The position numbers were made by a program, and so were the translations under genes. A stretch of 64,000 nt of DNA, taken from Eudromia elegans (Eukaryota > Chordata > Aves > Tinamiformes > Tinamidae). The stretch is taken from assembly GCA_003342815.1 (NCBI GenBank), contig PTEX01000024.1, positions 632,402-696,401 of the forward strand. The letters are read 5' to 3'. Shown in pieces: positions 50,201 through 63,099 of this stretch; within the stretch, counting starts at the first letter, position 1; each line of letters opens with the position of its first letter. The notes below the pieces were generated by a model. That model did not search any database and was not told the DNA's origin. It worked only from the letters and a program-made list of their open reading frames with translations.

Positions 50201-53200
50201 TCCTAGGAAATCCTAACACTACACTCACCAGTTACTAGGGAAAAATAACCAAGACTCACAAGGAGGCTGCTATGCCACTGTTTGCTCTAGAAACCAGGTC
50301 CCAAACCTCCCAACAGAGCCCAGCATCAAAATACATGCTAAAAACAGAAGGCACTGTCTGCTCCAAGTCTTACTTTACCAGGCTTCCCTACGTGAAGGAG
50401 CGGATCAGTTAGGACCAGCCTATCATGTCCAAAGAAACAACCAGGGAGATAGAATGAAAATAAGACCCCCTATAGCTCACATACACTTCAGTTCTTTGGC
50501 CTATATTCTTGCAACATGCTTCTAAGCAACACTGGTTTAGACACTGCACATTTTCTGCTTCTCCCAAAGTAAAAACCTCTTATATTTCCTAACATGCTAG
50601 TGAGAACTCGCACAGAAGCTTCAAATTATTTTTTCCTCTTGAGAATCACGCAAACACTACAAAGCCACTGGCTGTGGAAATATTTTTGGCTGCTTTTATC
50701 TTATGTGCAGTGGGAACACATGAAAAGGTAAGAAAAACTTCAAAAGCCCTTCGCTTTTTCCTGCAATTTTATAGTTTCTATGTATTAGATTAAAATGATC
50801 AGCATTTTCAAGATAGGAAATCAGATATACAAAAGCTGGCAGCAAGAAAAATGCACTGAAAGGAGGCAGGAGAAAGATGAAGGTATGGGATCTAAAAACC
50901 CTGTGTCCTGGGAAAAGCTGGGAATAACTTCCTGTCTTAAGGGTTACATTTTTTCCCCATTTTTTGGTCTTCCCCAACCATTGTAAGAGCATACAGGTAA
51001 CATATACATAACTGGAGGTTTAAGGTTAAAGGCCACTGAGGCCTGACCTGGCTCCCAAGGCTCAAACTCACAGAGACTAAGAACACCTGACATTAACTTC
51101 TGGTGCTGCAGTGGCATAAAGCCTAGAGCAGGAATTGGATTGCAATGGGAATGCCATGGGGAAACATGAGTATTGTATGTCTGAACTGCACTGGATCTGC
51201 GTGCAAGGGTCTACAGACAGGCCAGCCTGGCCCCTCGGCGGGTGGATGTGGAGGGACAGGGCTCTATCCCAGCACTGTGCACTACACCCAGCTGAGGACA
51301 CGCATGCACTGGCACTTCAGCTGCTTGGCAGGCTCAGCAATACTCACACAGCTGCACATGCTAGCATTACAACACGAGAAAAACATCTTACTGTTCACTC
51401 TGCAGTTATCTGCTTCGGTATGCTGATAGTTGTATTTCTATCAAGTGCATTAGATGGCATAAGATGTGTAGGCACCAATTATTTTATCATTACATAACAC
51501 TTAGCCTAACGGTGGGCTGGCTTTGGTAAGCAGTGCACAAGTAAACATGGCTTTTATGTAGCTGCGTTCAAACGCTCTTTAAAATCTGTTCCAAATAAAT
51601 TCTTTCCAACAGAAGGATTTAGACTGCTGCTATCTTTACTTTCATAATTACATGCTTCTCCATGGTCCTTACAGGTAGATAAACTGTTTAGAATGTTATA
51701 TAACCTCCTCAGGCCATTTGCTCCTCTTCTATCTGCTGCTCTCCTTGCAACTCATCCACTAGCTATTCGGAGTCTGCTTGTCAGCACCTAAATACACTAA
51801 ACTTCCCTACAGATAGCGGGGCATAATCAGAAAAATCCATACTTTGTCACCTATATTGTTCAGCAATTTGAAGGAAATGGCAACAGCAAGCCAGATCTAA
51901 AGCAGATGCTGTAAGCTTTTTTCTTCTTGGAAAAATTATCACACTACTCGGAGAGGGGAATGTCATGCAGGAAGGGATGGAGATGGCCTCCAGATGTGTT
52001 AACCCTCCTAGTTATGCAATTACTTTGGCTAACATCGAGTGTCTTATGTAGCAATTTTATTCTGCTATTACACTCTAATGTTGGCAGAGTTCAACACTTG
52101 AGTGCTCTAGAGCACTTGCATAACTTGGTTAATTTCTTTTATGTATTTTGCTAGCATGAGCACTCCAATTTTTTCATATCTGTGGCAAACCAGGCCATTT
52201 TGGAGTCCATTTCTCTTTTCTGCATAAATTCACTGGTCCTTTTTCTGTTCAGCTACGCAAGGTCCTAGAACCACCCAGCACATTTGCCTCCAGAGATCTA
52301 ACCTTGATGTATTCTTAACTGTCTCTTACTGTACTAAGTACTTCTGTCCTTTCCATCACGACGTCATTCCACAGCTTTTCTGCTCTCCATTTCATCTCTC
52401 CCTCCATCTGTTCCCTTACTGTCAGCGCAAAACAGAGACAGAGCCACCAGGCACATCACCTGCCAGGGCATCATATGTTGCTATTAAGAGGTATTTCAAG
52501 ATCCATTGATGAGGCTTTGCAAAGTTCAAATAAATTTGCTCCACCTTCCCAGAAAAGCTACATTGAGAAGCCATTTAAAAAGAATTACCAAGGACCATCA
52601 CACTCAAGTGACCTTGAGGGGCTTTTGGTCTTCAATTATTCAAAATCTTTAAGTTTGGAAGCACAAATAATTTTCACACTGCCAGAGGCAAGAACAGGGT
52701 ACTGTCATGAGCACAATTATTTTTCTTCTGACATTTTTAGTAGCCATCTTATCTTTATCACCTCCAGAGATTCCCCATTTCTGCTTCTCTCCTACATAGC
52801 CCTTCTTGCACCTTAATAATAAAGCTCTAATCTTTTCAAAGTCAAAGGATAATTGATACAGTAGCAGAAATAAATACACATGATTAACTCATTCCAAATT
52901 ATATCCATCATCTGTGATAAAAGTGCCCTGCAAGTAGGCTGTTATTTGAAGAGAATGCAATGCTTTGAGGTCAACCTAAGAGTACTTCCACAAGAAAACA
53001 TTAATGAGAAGCAGCCCTTGGAGACTATCTACCACTCATTAGTTTTCAAGGATGCACTAAGCCACCTGCTTCAAGCCAGGTCCAGCCTTCAAGATGCAAA
53101 TACTTTTCTTTCAAGTATTGTTTCATTGTAATTCAATAGGCTGTTAGCTTAATTCCGCGGTTTCTACTCCAATAGGGACCCCACTGAGTCTGAATTAACA

Positions 53201-53749
53201 GCAGTGAGTAATGCTCATAACTGCATCACCTGTTAAGAGAGCATTAAAGCAGTGTGTGCTTTTTCAGGTTTTACACAGTGCACTAGAACAGCTTCAGAAA
53301 ATACTGACTGCGCTTCCAGCTACATCATTTGGTTCACGCTGCCTGTTCAAAAACAAACAAGTTAAATGTCTCATAAGCAGGAGACTTCACTTTCCTGTGA
53401 GGGCAGAAGACGGTCTAAACAACATGAACTCATACACATTTCCACTGATGTAAAAGCACTGAAGTGCAGCCTGTACCACTCCAGAACTGTACTACTGTCC
53501 TTCTCTTCATTATCCCAAAGTTTCTTCAAGGAAGGTAGCGTTACATGCCTGGGGAGAATGAACATTACTCCACACTCCCAGAAACGAAAACGTTTATCCA
53601 CAGATTTTAAGAAATTCCCTCAGTTCTCCCGAGAAAAAGGATGATGTGGGTACTGATGTTACTCCTTGATAATGTATTTTTCCTTTGAGAACGTATTATA
53701 AGGGAGGAAGTTCTAGACAGAACTTCATACATACATTAGTAGCTCCTTC
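47287..53749. other. Unique non-coding DNA, no gene recognised
   Basis: 47,650-48,060 and 49,300-49,700 are AT-rich. The 183-codon frame at 48055-48606 is the longest in the window but shows no domain, low-quality composition and no splice context. No repeats longer than simple runs were seen. Confidence 0.55.
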
Positions 53750-53990
53750 AACTATTTTTGGTTTTATTCAGCCAGAGGTCATTAAGCATTATTTGTAATT
53801 ACAATGTACGCTCAGAGACAAATGAGAAAAATGCAGTGTCCTTAATTGACTATTCATTATCGATTTCCTTTAGTGTAGGCAGTAGCTTTATTAGAGCTGT
53901 ATTCTAAAGAACTGAGGTATGAATTAACTAATACTTGAAAATGTTAATCCCAAAACAGGCAAATATTTTTAGATGGCCTTTCTGAGCTTG
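53750..53990. other. Possible conserved non-coding block
   Basis: The block is AT-rich and motif-dense, with GCATTATTTGTAATTACAATG, CCTTAATTGACTATTCATTATCG and GAATTAACTAATAC. There are several TAAT/ATTA cores and no repeat. Enhancer identity is inferred from texture only. Confidence 0.22.
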
Positions 53991-54059
53991 AATCTGTCTA
54001 CAAAAACCCACATCCATCTTTACATTCATCAAGAAGAATGAGGATCTTTTGATTTTCAG

Positions 54060-54124
54060 AAGCTCCCAAGAGAAGTCACAATTGCTCATACAGGTGCTAG
54101 AGAAGGTGAGACCAGCTGGAGGAG
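54060..54124 (+). other. Weak exon-like segment (hypothetical)
   Basis: An acceptor-like TCTTTTGATTTTCAG ends at 54059, and consensus-like donors follow at GAGAAG|GTGAGA (exon base 54105) and GGAG|GTGAGT (exon base 54124). The interval is open in more than one frame, so no coding frame is favoured. It is very short. The sites are good but the content gives no support. Confidence 0.12.
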
Positions 54125-55304
54125 GTGAGTCGCCAGTTCTTCACCAGGATGCCCATTCCATGGAGAACTCCTGCAGGATTGATAGAGCAAGGCTCCTCAC
54201 AGGACTTGTGCGGTCTCATTTGGCCCGGTAGCAAAACCCCACACAGAACGCTGCGCCATTCTGCCGACACCAACCTACACTTGCTATCCAGCTGAAGATT
54301 CTTCCCATACTAGGCAGTTTAGGAGAAGCTTCCAGTGCTACTGTGGATTTCACAGCATTCCTCATCTAGCATGGAAAATGCCAACTCTGAATTTGTCTTA
54401 TTGGTCATTCCCCCATCTTTTTAATCCAGGGAACCTCAAGCAAAGTGACAGCTAGGGCTCAACTCCGGTTTTCGCAGGCCCAAGGCTTTAGGCTCCTTGC
54501 ACTCTTCTGCTTTCCCGCAGCAGAAAGGTTTCCACAATACAGTGCTGCCCAACACAACATAGTTCCGGATCCCGGTTGATGCTGCAAGCCCAGACAGCTT
54601 GTTCATTAGGTCTACATGTCTCCCAGCTGAAGGGATGGGCTTGCTCCCCATCCTTTTCCTGCCCCAGCTCCTCTCCCACACAGCAGCTCTTCAGTGTGCA
54701 GCCTCCCTCCCGACTGGCACGCAGGAGGCAGATGTTAAATACGCTGCAGTCACGTAGCATCTCCAGCAATTTGGCGAGCAGCTCATTTTGTCCCTGCTCC
54801 TACCCTTCTTAAGGGGGCTCTATCTCAAAGCATTCCTCATCCTCGCTCTGCCACCGCTTGGCTGGTTCCCCACTTAACAGCAATACATCAAAGCCTCTCA
54901 CTACTCACCCAGATGTCATTTTCTTCTCATTTTCATTAGATTCTCTTGACAGATTCTTACCCAACACGAGAGGGCTTTTTAGCTGCTTCTGCTGGATCTA
55001 CTGCTATTTACATAGCACAGGCTCACTGCTGTGCATAATATTTTACAGGAAGCACAGTATTCCTGTCATAAGGAATTTACAGTGTGTATTCACTTACAAA
55101 AATAAAGCTTTCTGGTTTGTCTGCTCTTGGAGTAATGGGAGGGAACAGATTCAAGATAAAACATCCTCCCACAGTCCTCTGATCAGGATTCCCTATATGT
55201 CACTTTAATGTTGCCTTGCATAACATAAATTAGCCAAACTCATATGATGCCTTCGAAATAAAAAATCAAATGAAATGTGGTGTAAGAATGATAATCATCT
55301 TCTC

Positions 55305-55318
55305 ATTTGCATATGCAT
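55305..55318. promoter_or_regulatory. Octamer (POU) motif with palindrome
   Basis: A perfect octamer ATTTGCAT (55305-55312) overlaps the palindrome GCATATGC (55309-55316) within an AT-rich, repeat-free tract (55,240-55,340). POU-domain proteins bind ATTTGCAT and related dimer sites. The motif is real; use as a binding site is conjecture. Confidence 0.25.
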
Positions 55319-56228
55319 ATTCTAAACATTTGTATATACATACTCATGCTGCCTCAGTCTCAAAGCTTTCTGAGCTTTCTCTAACTTTTGAGCATGCAGA
55401 ACTCACATTTCCAAGCTCTTCCTCATAATCAAGGTGACTGAACTAGGAGTATCATGGTAGATTTGAGTACTGGCAATAGGTAAGTTTGCTTTAAGAAGAA
55501 ACCCCCCAAAATTGGCACCTAAGCACTGGTTAACACTCAGCCAAAGGAGAAAAGCAGATTAACCAAGAAGCAATGAGCAGGATGGCAGGAAAAACCATGG
55601 GAAAGACAGTGGATTGCTGGCCATTAGTAGTACATACTGCACCCAGTAAAAGCAAAAACTCCTTGTGCTGAACAACACATTGCAGAAAACAGCACAGCCT
55701 TGCAGAGCACAATGCAAACACCCATGGCAGGTAACTCAACACTTCCACTAGGATCCTTCAGAGCCCTTAGTAAATCCAAGGGCATTACAGATAGCAGTAC
55801 AGGTTGCCCGGTTTACTAGCAGGCTTCCTAGTCTCTGAAATAAGTCCTTTCTGCCCATGGATATTTAAGATCTGTTAAAACTTTTAAGACATTTCAGAAG
55901 ATAAGGCTGTAGAAAGATCAAAACTCATACGCTGAGTGTATGTGTTTAAACATCCTTTAATTCCAGGACACCTCTTAAAGCTAGAGAATTGCTCCTAGAA
56001 AATAGGAAGAAATCTGCCTCCTTGTTAAGGGACAGAAGTCAGGCTGAACAAACTCAAGGTTAATCCTTTTTAGAGTGGAAGAAAAACAACTTACTCCGAC
56101 ATCTTGCAATAAAGTAAGATTTTCATATGAAAATCTAATGTATTTAAAGCTCCTTGAACTTACTTTTATCTTTTATGGAAAATCTACTAAGAACTGCTTT
56201 TTCACAAGAAGACACTTGGCATCACTAG

Positions 56229-56277
56229 GTAGATATGACCCAAATGGGTAATATTTGGGTAGATATTACCCAAATGG
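56229..56277. repeat. Composite direct and inverted repeat
   Basis: GTAGATATGACCCAAATGG (56229-56247) recurs as GTAGATATTACCCAAATGG (56259-56277) with a 30-bp period and one mismatch. Between and within them GGGTAATAT (56246-56254) and ATATTACCC (56263-56271) form an inverted pair. It looks like a local slippage or template-switch duplication. Confidence 0.85.
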
Positions 56278-59004
56278 CTGTCACCTGAAATATTTCATAT
56301 GCACTTCAATCAAAATAGTGCACTACCACTGGCTTTATGGGAACGAGAAAAACATACTGTATGCTGGACAGAACACACTGCACCTTCATTATGCTCTATT
56401 AGAGAGCACAGGTAAGTTCCGAACACCCAATATTCACCCGTTGCTGCTAGCCTGCATTTACTAACAGTTGTTAGTTTCCCTTAATGAAAACACACAGTTC
56501 ATTTCACTTCTCCCAGGATTTTACACATACTGTTTGTCACCCAAGACAATGCTCAGAACAACAGGGTGAAAAGCTTTCAAATAGCATATTTATCAAATAT
56601 AAAATTAAAATGGATAATCCATTTGGTTAGCTGTTATATCCACAGCAATTTTAAATTATCTCGTTAATGAGTCAAGACAATCAAATCCCAACTAAATTAA
56701 CTTTAAAACCAACACAAACTTCACCAGACTCTTTTCTGTACAATTAAAACATGGCACCTTCTCCACTGCTGGGAAGGACACTGTCAGATGGTATAAAAGC
56801 AGCCAAACTCTGGCACAGTTGGGCATCACCTCTGCCATGCTTAACTGCTTCTGTTTCAGCTCGTGGGCACTTACTGCAGAGCAGCACCTCTCAGGATGAG
56901 CCCGGTCTATGGTTTTCTCTTCTCCCCCCATTGTTTCCTCCTTTCCCTGTTCACATCTTTAGCACAATCTTATTGAGACTTCACCTCTCCACTCTCAGCA
57001 CTAGCCTCGTTATAATTTCAGTAACTGTTCCAGAAAATTTAGAAAAGTGACAGAAACCTTCCAAGCACCTGGAAAAAATAATCTCACTAAAGCTTCCTTA
57101 GCAACACAGACCTGAATTTGAATATTGGCAAGATTAACAATGGTCTGTTTTGCCTGTGTTTAGTTCTAATCCATGGCCCAAAGCACGTTTCAATATGAAC
57201 TTGCATTTCCTTATATCCATGATTTACATAAACAACCCCGATCACCATATAAAGATGATGCTACTTTTCATTCAGCATCTGTACTGACTTCAATTGTCAA
57301 ATCTTTGCTACAAACACACAGAAAATGTCAACCTCATTACTTCATCCTTTAGGTATCTGCAATAAGATTGGCCCTATACTGAAAAAATCCCTTTCTCCTC
57401 TTCTTTTGCATACAGATACTGAAGTAACAAAGCTCACCAATTCTGCAAATCCATGATGTGCACTGACTCCAAGCACAACTCAGAGGGAAAAGCTCACAGC
57501 TGCTTCACAAAATGCTTTTCCACTGAGGAGCTCTCCATCTCCAGCAGCTGACAAATCTTGAGCAGCAGAGAAAGGCTGCTGCTGCTCTCTGCTAAGGAAA
57601 AAAAAGGCTGGAGTCAAATAAGTGCCATGTTCATATTTTACCCAAGTCTACCAAGAAGCTACAGCAATTACTGACAGGCTCAGGCAACGTCTCAGATTTC
57701 TTCTGCCTGAAAAGACAGCTCTAGGATAATCACTTTAGAGATTTACTAATACAAAGCATTTCCTTAAAACAGGGTTTAACTCAGTAAAGGAAAAACGCCA
57801 TGTGTGTTTTTGCCAACATGCTACCCATCAATTCCTAGCCTGATAACGTTCACTTCCTCTTGCAGCTTTCTGCTCCTTTATAGTTAAGGACACAGTTTCA
57901 AGTTACAAATTCATGACACGCAATAGATTCACAATTTGTGAATAGATGAGGAAAACTAGGAGCAGGACATCACACCAGCACGCCAAGCTGTCCCCAGAAG
58001 GCAGCTGATGGCACAGGGGCAGTTCTGTTGCACCTCCTGTACTGACGAATCTCATTCCCATTTCACCGGGGAGTCTAAAACACTCTCTCTTCAGTGCAGT
58101 GACTTTGGGCAAGTTTCTTTAAATTGCTCTCCCTGATGTAAGACCCAAAGTAGCTCAAATTATTCCAGGCACTTCACTCTGGATTTACACATGTACTGCA
58201 TTTGGGACCCTGCCAAATGGCATTATCTCTGTGTAAAACACAGTTTTCTCTCTATTCTAAAGAAAGTGTATGCAAGTAAAACAGAAATAAGAACCCAGAA
58301 ACTCACCTAGTCTAGGTCTAGCCAGGCCAAACCAGAAAGCAGGGAAGCTGTGATCAGGTATCAGTGCACAGTCATGGGGCATGTTCATCAGGCACTTTCC
58401 AATTACACAGGATCACCTCCCAGCTAGACGTTGCATTCTTTAACTCACTTCTTTAGTATAGTTACACTATTTCCCATATTTATAAGGTTACCTCAAAAGT
58501 CTAGCAACATGTACTGAACATACCTGAATTTTTTTTCAGATTCTTTCAGGATCTTTTTGTTTTTTGTCTATCTCTGTTAGAGGCACACTGAATTGGGATT
58601 GTTTTTACTTGCATAATAATAAATCCTACCTTAATACCAGACTAGTTTCCTCAGAAAAAGCCTAAGCCACACCCTTCATCTACCACATTGCAGTCAAGGT
58701 TTCACCCTACATAGCTCCCATTATTTCACACCATTTCACACCAGCTGGACAGGAAATAACACCCCAGTTAGTAGCACCAAGAGGCTCTGGTCCCTACCAA
58801 GCTCAAGAGCAGCACCGTCCCGTGTACCCAGCATCAGGGCACCCCGGAGCAGCAGCCGGTACGTCACCAGCCTAAGTCACCCGATGCCACACACAGGATT
58901 TTACTAGAACAGTGTTACTTTCAAATATTTCTACTTTGGTCTCTTTTAATGCCTTCATAGTCACCCTCGGGCTTGCCTGCACAGAGGGCCTCGTTCAAGA
59001 GAGA

Positions 59005-59325
59005 AGTACCCGGCGGGCGGCTGGTACCGACTCCCACACGGGCTCTGCGTCACCGCGCGGCAGAACGTGCCCGGCGCGGTGACCTGGCACACGCACGCCA
59101 TCCTCGGAGGCACAGGCACCTCCACACAACTAAAGGCACATTCAGTTGCCCACGTGCATACTGACCTACCGACCCCCAGCCTGCCGCTGACGTGACGCAA
59201 GGCGCAAGGAGAAGACTCCAGCTCGTCACCAGTGCTGTCGCGAGGCCCAGGAGGCCGTGGCTGACAGGCCGCGCTCCGGCTTGCAGGCGCTCCGTTTTCC
59301 CCGGACGGTCCCTTCCGCGCAGGGC
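59005..59325. promoter_or_regulatory. CpG island-like block with E-box and CRE-like site
   Basis: About 35 CpG occur in about 320 bp, the strongest CpG concentration in the window (GCGTCACCGCGCGGCAG, CCCGGCGCGGTGACC, GGCCGCGCTCCGGC). It contains a perfect E-box CACGTG at 59151-59156 and TGACGTGACGCAA at 59188-59200, close to the cAMP-response element consensus TGACGTCA. These site types are common in TATA-less CpG promoters. No first exon can be assigned: long frames on both strands (148 and 143 aa minus, 104 aa plus) reflect stop-poor GC-rich DNA and match nothing known. Confidence 0.42.
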
Positions 59326-62300
59326 TTTGCCACAGGCTGCTGAGCTTTCCTCTGCTGGCTCCCTGTCTCTCAGACTCACCTGTGGGGATGGGGAAGAAGC
59401 CCTCCACCCTCCACCCTTATCTGCCCTCAGCACACTGCCACACCAAAGGCCTAACGCTCTGGACATTGGGAGAAGGAACACAGAACACTGTGCTAGCCCT
59501 AGTTGAAATCAAGCTCTCCTGAAACCCATGGATGCAAACATGAGCTCAGGAGGTCCTAGATGTTTCATATCCGAACCTATCATCCTTTCTTTGAGAGACT
59601 GTCATCCCAAATCTCCTAAATTCCCCACATTTACACGAGATGAAGTCCCAAGCAACACAGATGCTGTGGTTTCACAAGGGAAATACGGATTCACTTTCAG
59701 AAGTCATCTGTTGTGGAACAGAGATCTCCAAGGACTTTGTCACAAAATTCAAAAGATTTGGACACCTGTAAGAGTTTGAAGTCAGGATCTACAAAGCAGA
59801 ACTAGTAAACCATTCATTATACCAAGCAGAAGAAAAACTCCAACCATGTAATACCAAATGTATAAACATATCATGAGTTTGAATTATGATTTCCAATCCC
59901 ATCACAATTTAAATTTTAGCAAAAAAGAATGAGATGACATATGGAAATTATGTTTAAAGAAAAAGAATCACTAAGTGATTTATTGAAATGCTAATGTGCT
60001 TTTCCTCTGTCTTTTGACTACTGAAGAAAAGTTATTTGAAGGTACCTAAGCTTAGCACACCTGGGTTATTTCAGTAAAAACAAAGCAAGTAGAGCATAGC
60101 ACTATCACCTTTCAGCTACATCCAGGCTGGACACATTTGGGAAAACACATCAATGCCAACTGCTACCTGAAGCATGTGACAAGCCAGAGTAACTGAACCT
60201 TACAGGGGACCCAAGTGAAATGCATGGACCACCACAAAACAAAGAAAAACTCACAATTATATTCATAGACAGTCCACAGGGTATCCTACTCCAGCAAAAG
60301 AGCTGCAGGAGCACTAAGAAAAACAATGTCATCTATGCATGATACTTTGACAAGAATTAAAGCAGCTACTATATACGGAAATAAATGCATTAACTATAGA
60401 TATGAGGGTGGTTGACTTTTATTAATATGAACTTATTAAAAGAAAAAGATTAACTAAAAGCAGCACACTCTTAGAAAAATATAAAAGCCCTTTGCAGTAG
60501 TCGTAACAGATATTACAACTTATCCTATTACATCTCACATTTATGCTATGCAAGTATGAAGCTGCAACATGAACTTCACTTGGATTACATGCAACGTTGT
60601 ACTACTAACAATCATGTTTCTCCTGGCATTATTTACAGGCAAGATGCAATTTTTTTGCACATATAGTCTATATGCAAGTTCTGTTCTGTGCACTGTTCAC
60701 CTGCAGATGTGTGTGTATACACACATACACATAGACTTAAAACCAAAGAGTCAAAGTAGAGATGGACAAATTCACTCAACAAAAATGAATAATCCTATTG
60801 CATAAATTCCGTTGCAACTTCTGCTAGTAGGTCAAGACCAAAACCAACTCTCAAACCTACTTACTTACTTCTGCTTTTCTACAGAGCTGGAAGTGCTGGA
60901 GGGATAGTGAAGGAACATTATCAGGCTCCTGAAAGACTTCCTGCCCGTGAGATTGACCCCCAAATTCTCAGTTCAACCTGTCTGGATGAATTTTTCAGAA
61001 GGAAGCCGACTAGACATGCTGTCAGAAGAGGACTCATAAGATTCAGATAGGATTGAACTTTACTTGGCTTTTGCAGTTAGCCATCAGCTTAATGTGAAGT
61101 AGCAAATCACTAAAATAAAGGCTTAAGGCTAGCTTGGGAATACATCTTTGCTTAGTAGGTGAATTGCACATAATCCAAGTGAAGTCATTCTCCCTTGATT
61201 TGACTTCTTTAAGCTTCAACAAGTTGTCACTAACTAGCACATTAAAGGCAAATCAAAATGTGCAACAAAAACAACATTAATATCAAATAAAATAAAAATT
61301 CAGAGAAATATTTCTATGACTAGAAGTAGGAAATAGTTCTAGCACACAGGGAAACAGTTCAGGAAAAGGAGTGGGCCAGCTACTCCAACAGAGCTATTTT
61401 CATTTAAGTCTTCAAAGACAGATATGACTGTCTAGATGCTTCTAAGAAGTAAGGTTTTATTGTATTAAATATAAGGCAAAGGAATGATATGAAAGCTTCT
61501 TTTAACCATAATGGATGCAAAGTGTCTGCAAGCAGCAAGAAGATAAAACCAATATGAAATAGTTTTCAAGTTCTCCCTCAAGGTGGGATTACTTCATTTT
61601 GTAGGCCCCAACCCTCAGGGGCATCATCTGCCATGTTTTCTGCTCTCAGGTAAACCTAGCTATCACAAAGCATCAGATCCTGTTAATAAAACTTACACAA
61701 AACAAAGCTGTGGGCTAAATGCGAAGGAGATGCCTACAATGATTCCTAAAGCTTTGACCAACTCCCCAGGTTTCCTGGTATCTTACAGTCTCATGAATGG
61801 TGAATTGTTGTTTCTGTATTTTTTTCCATGCAGACGAATGCAAACAAGCAAACACAATTTTAAAACACAGAGTTACAGAAACAAAGTTTGATTCTGCTCT
61901 CACGAGCAACATGTAGCTATGCTAGTTTGGGGGAATGGGGAAGCATTTCTGCATGTGCAGCATCATGACTAACTGGTTTATTCCAGAGTATCAGTATTGA
62001 AACTGATATTTAACTACCAAAAAATCAGAATCCTTGGCCCACAGTAACCGTCACTAAAGTAGTTAAGTCTCAGAAGTCTAACATGAGAAAGTTCCTCTTT
62101 TCTGGCTCCTTAAAAGTCAATTCAAGCACCAAGGAAGCTTGAACTTAGTGATCTTCAAGAATTGCCGCCTATATATCCGCGTTCTAAATTAAACACACAC
62201 TAACATGTTTTCAAGTAGGATTAAGATGTTTTCATTAGCAGTAAGTTTCTGCCATTCACAATGTTACAGACAGGAAGTCTGAGAGCACTCCCCATCTAGG

Positions 62301-62998
62301 GATTTAACTGGGCCAAACGTCACCTTATTTTGCTGATCTATCAAGTGAGCCATCACACTCACCTATTACCTCTCCAGGTTGACTTGAATATTATCTTTTA
62401 CGCTGGTCTCTAGACGAGCACAGGTTCAAATAATGCAAGCCACCCACAACGCACGGAAGTTAACTTGAAGAGATCATGCATATAAGAGTACACACTATGC
62501 TACTAATGTTTTAGTATTTGCAGGTGGTTCAAGGAGTAACTCCAGCAAGCATAAGCCTCTTGTATCCATAATCACATTTTCCATCACTTAAAGGTAATTA
62601 CATACAAATATGAAGCAACCCACTATGCAGATGCTTTGATTTCTTTCTAGAACACCTACTTGTGCATTGCCAGGCAACTGCTCTGCAGATGCACTGCATT
62701 TTTGTTTGCCCCTCCAAAGACACCATCGAGTCAGTTCAACCTAGAGATCTCTGCTCATAACAGCATTCCTGTTTGGTTAAACGTTCAAGCACGGACACAG
62801 ATATTCTCGCCCTGATTAACACAGACACTCCAAATGTTTGTGCAGCACCAGGGGGTATTCTGGCCTATACCCTGATTATACTTCAGTTGCAGCCTCTCCC
62901 TTCTCCTAGCTCAAATCAGGTAACTAATACTTTAAAACATGAAGAACACAGACAGACGTAAGGCTTGAGCACTTGTTTTTGCCTGGAGTCTTTAACAG
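59326..62998. other. Unique non-coding DNA with one terminal-exon-like segment
   Basis: Mostly AT-rich unique sequence, with a (TG)n/(CA)n micro-run around 60708-60730. A possible terminal exon lies at 60885-61119 (own entry). Another acceptor-like tract (TCTGTATTTTTTTCCATGCAG) lies at about 61817-61834 without supporting donors. No gene is recognised. Confidence 0.5.
60885..61119 (+). other. Candidate terminal exon (hypothetical)
   Basis: A strong acceptor, CTTACTTCTGCTTTTCTACAG, ends at 60884. It is followed by an open frame (60886-61050) of 54 codons that stops at TAG. The peptide includes VKEHYQAPERLPAREIDPQ and FFRRKPTRHAVRRGLIRF, a protein-like, basic C-terminus. An AATAAA polyadenylation signal lies 64 nt after the stop (61114-61119). 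That order (acceptor, frame, stop, signal) is what a last coding exon looks like. I recognise no family, and the same TACTTAC stretch would be a donor on the opposite strand. Chance remains plausible. Confidence 0.22.
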
Positions 62999-63099
62999 CA
63001 AAGGAATGTAAAACAGATCTGAGACTGCAGCTCACCCATGCTAAGTCTAGGAAGGCATCAACAGATGCCAAAGAAAAAATAAATCTGATGAAGGAAAAG
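62999..63099 (+). other. Candidate internal exon (hypothetical)
   Basis: Acceptor TTTTTGCCTGGAGTCTTTAACAG, 101 nt open in one frame, then the strong donor GAAAAG|GTAAGAGC. The frame encodes about 33 lysine-rich, helix-favouring residues (KSRKASTDAKEKINLMKEK). Intron phases would be 1 and 0. It lies about 2 kb after the possible terminal exon on the same strand, so both cannot belong to one simple transcript. No family is recognised. Confidence 0.22.

Larger units (their letters stand above)
53991..59004. other. Unique non-coding DNA, no gene recognised
   Basis: This contains the small exon-like segment 54060-54124, an octamer-like site at 55305-55312, the composite repeat at 56229-56277 and a small tandem TTTCACACCA around 58716-58740. 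The 100-codon frames here carry no recognisable domain. Confidence 0.55.

Noticed and set aside
58961-59481. Overlapping 148- and 143-codon minus frames at the CpG island
   Set aside because: Two long frames in different phases over the same GC-rich DNA are a composition effect.
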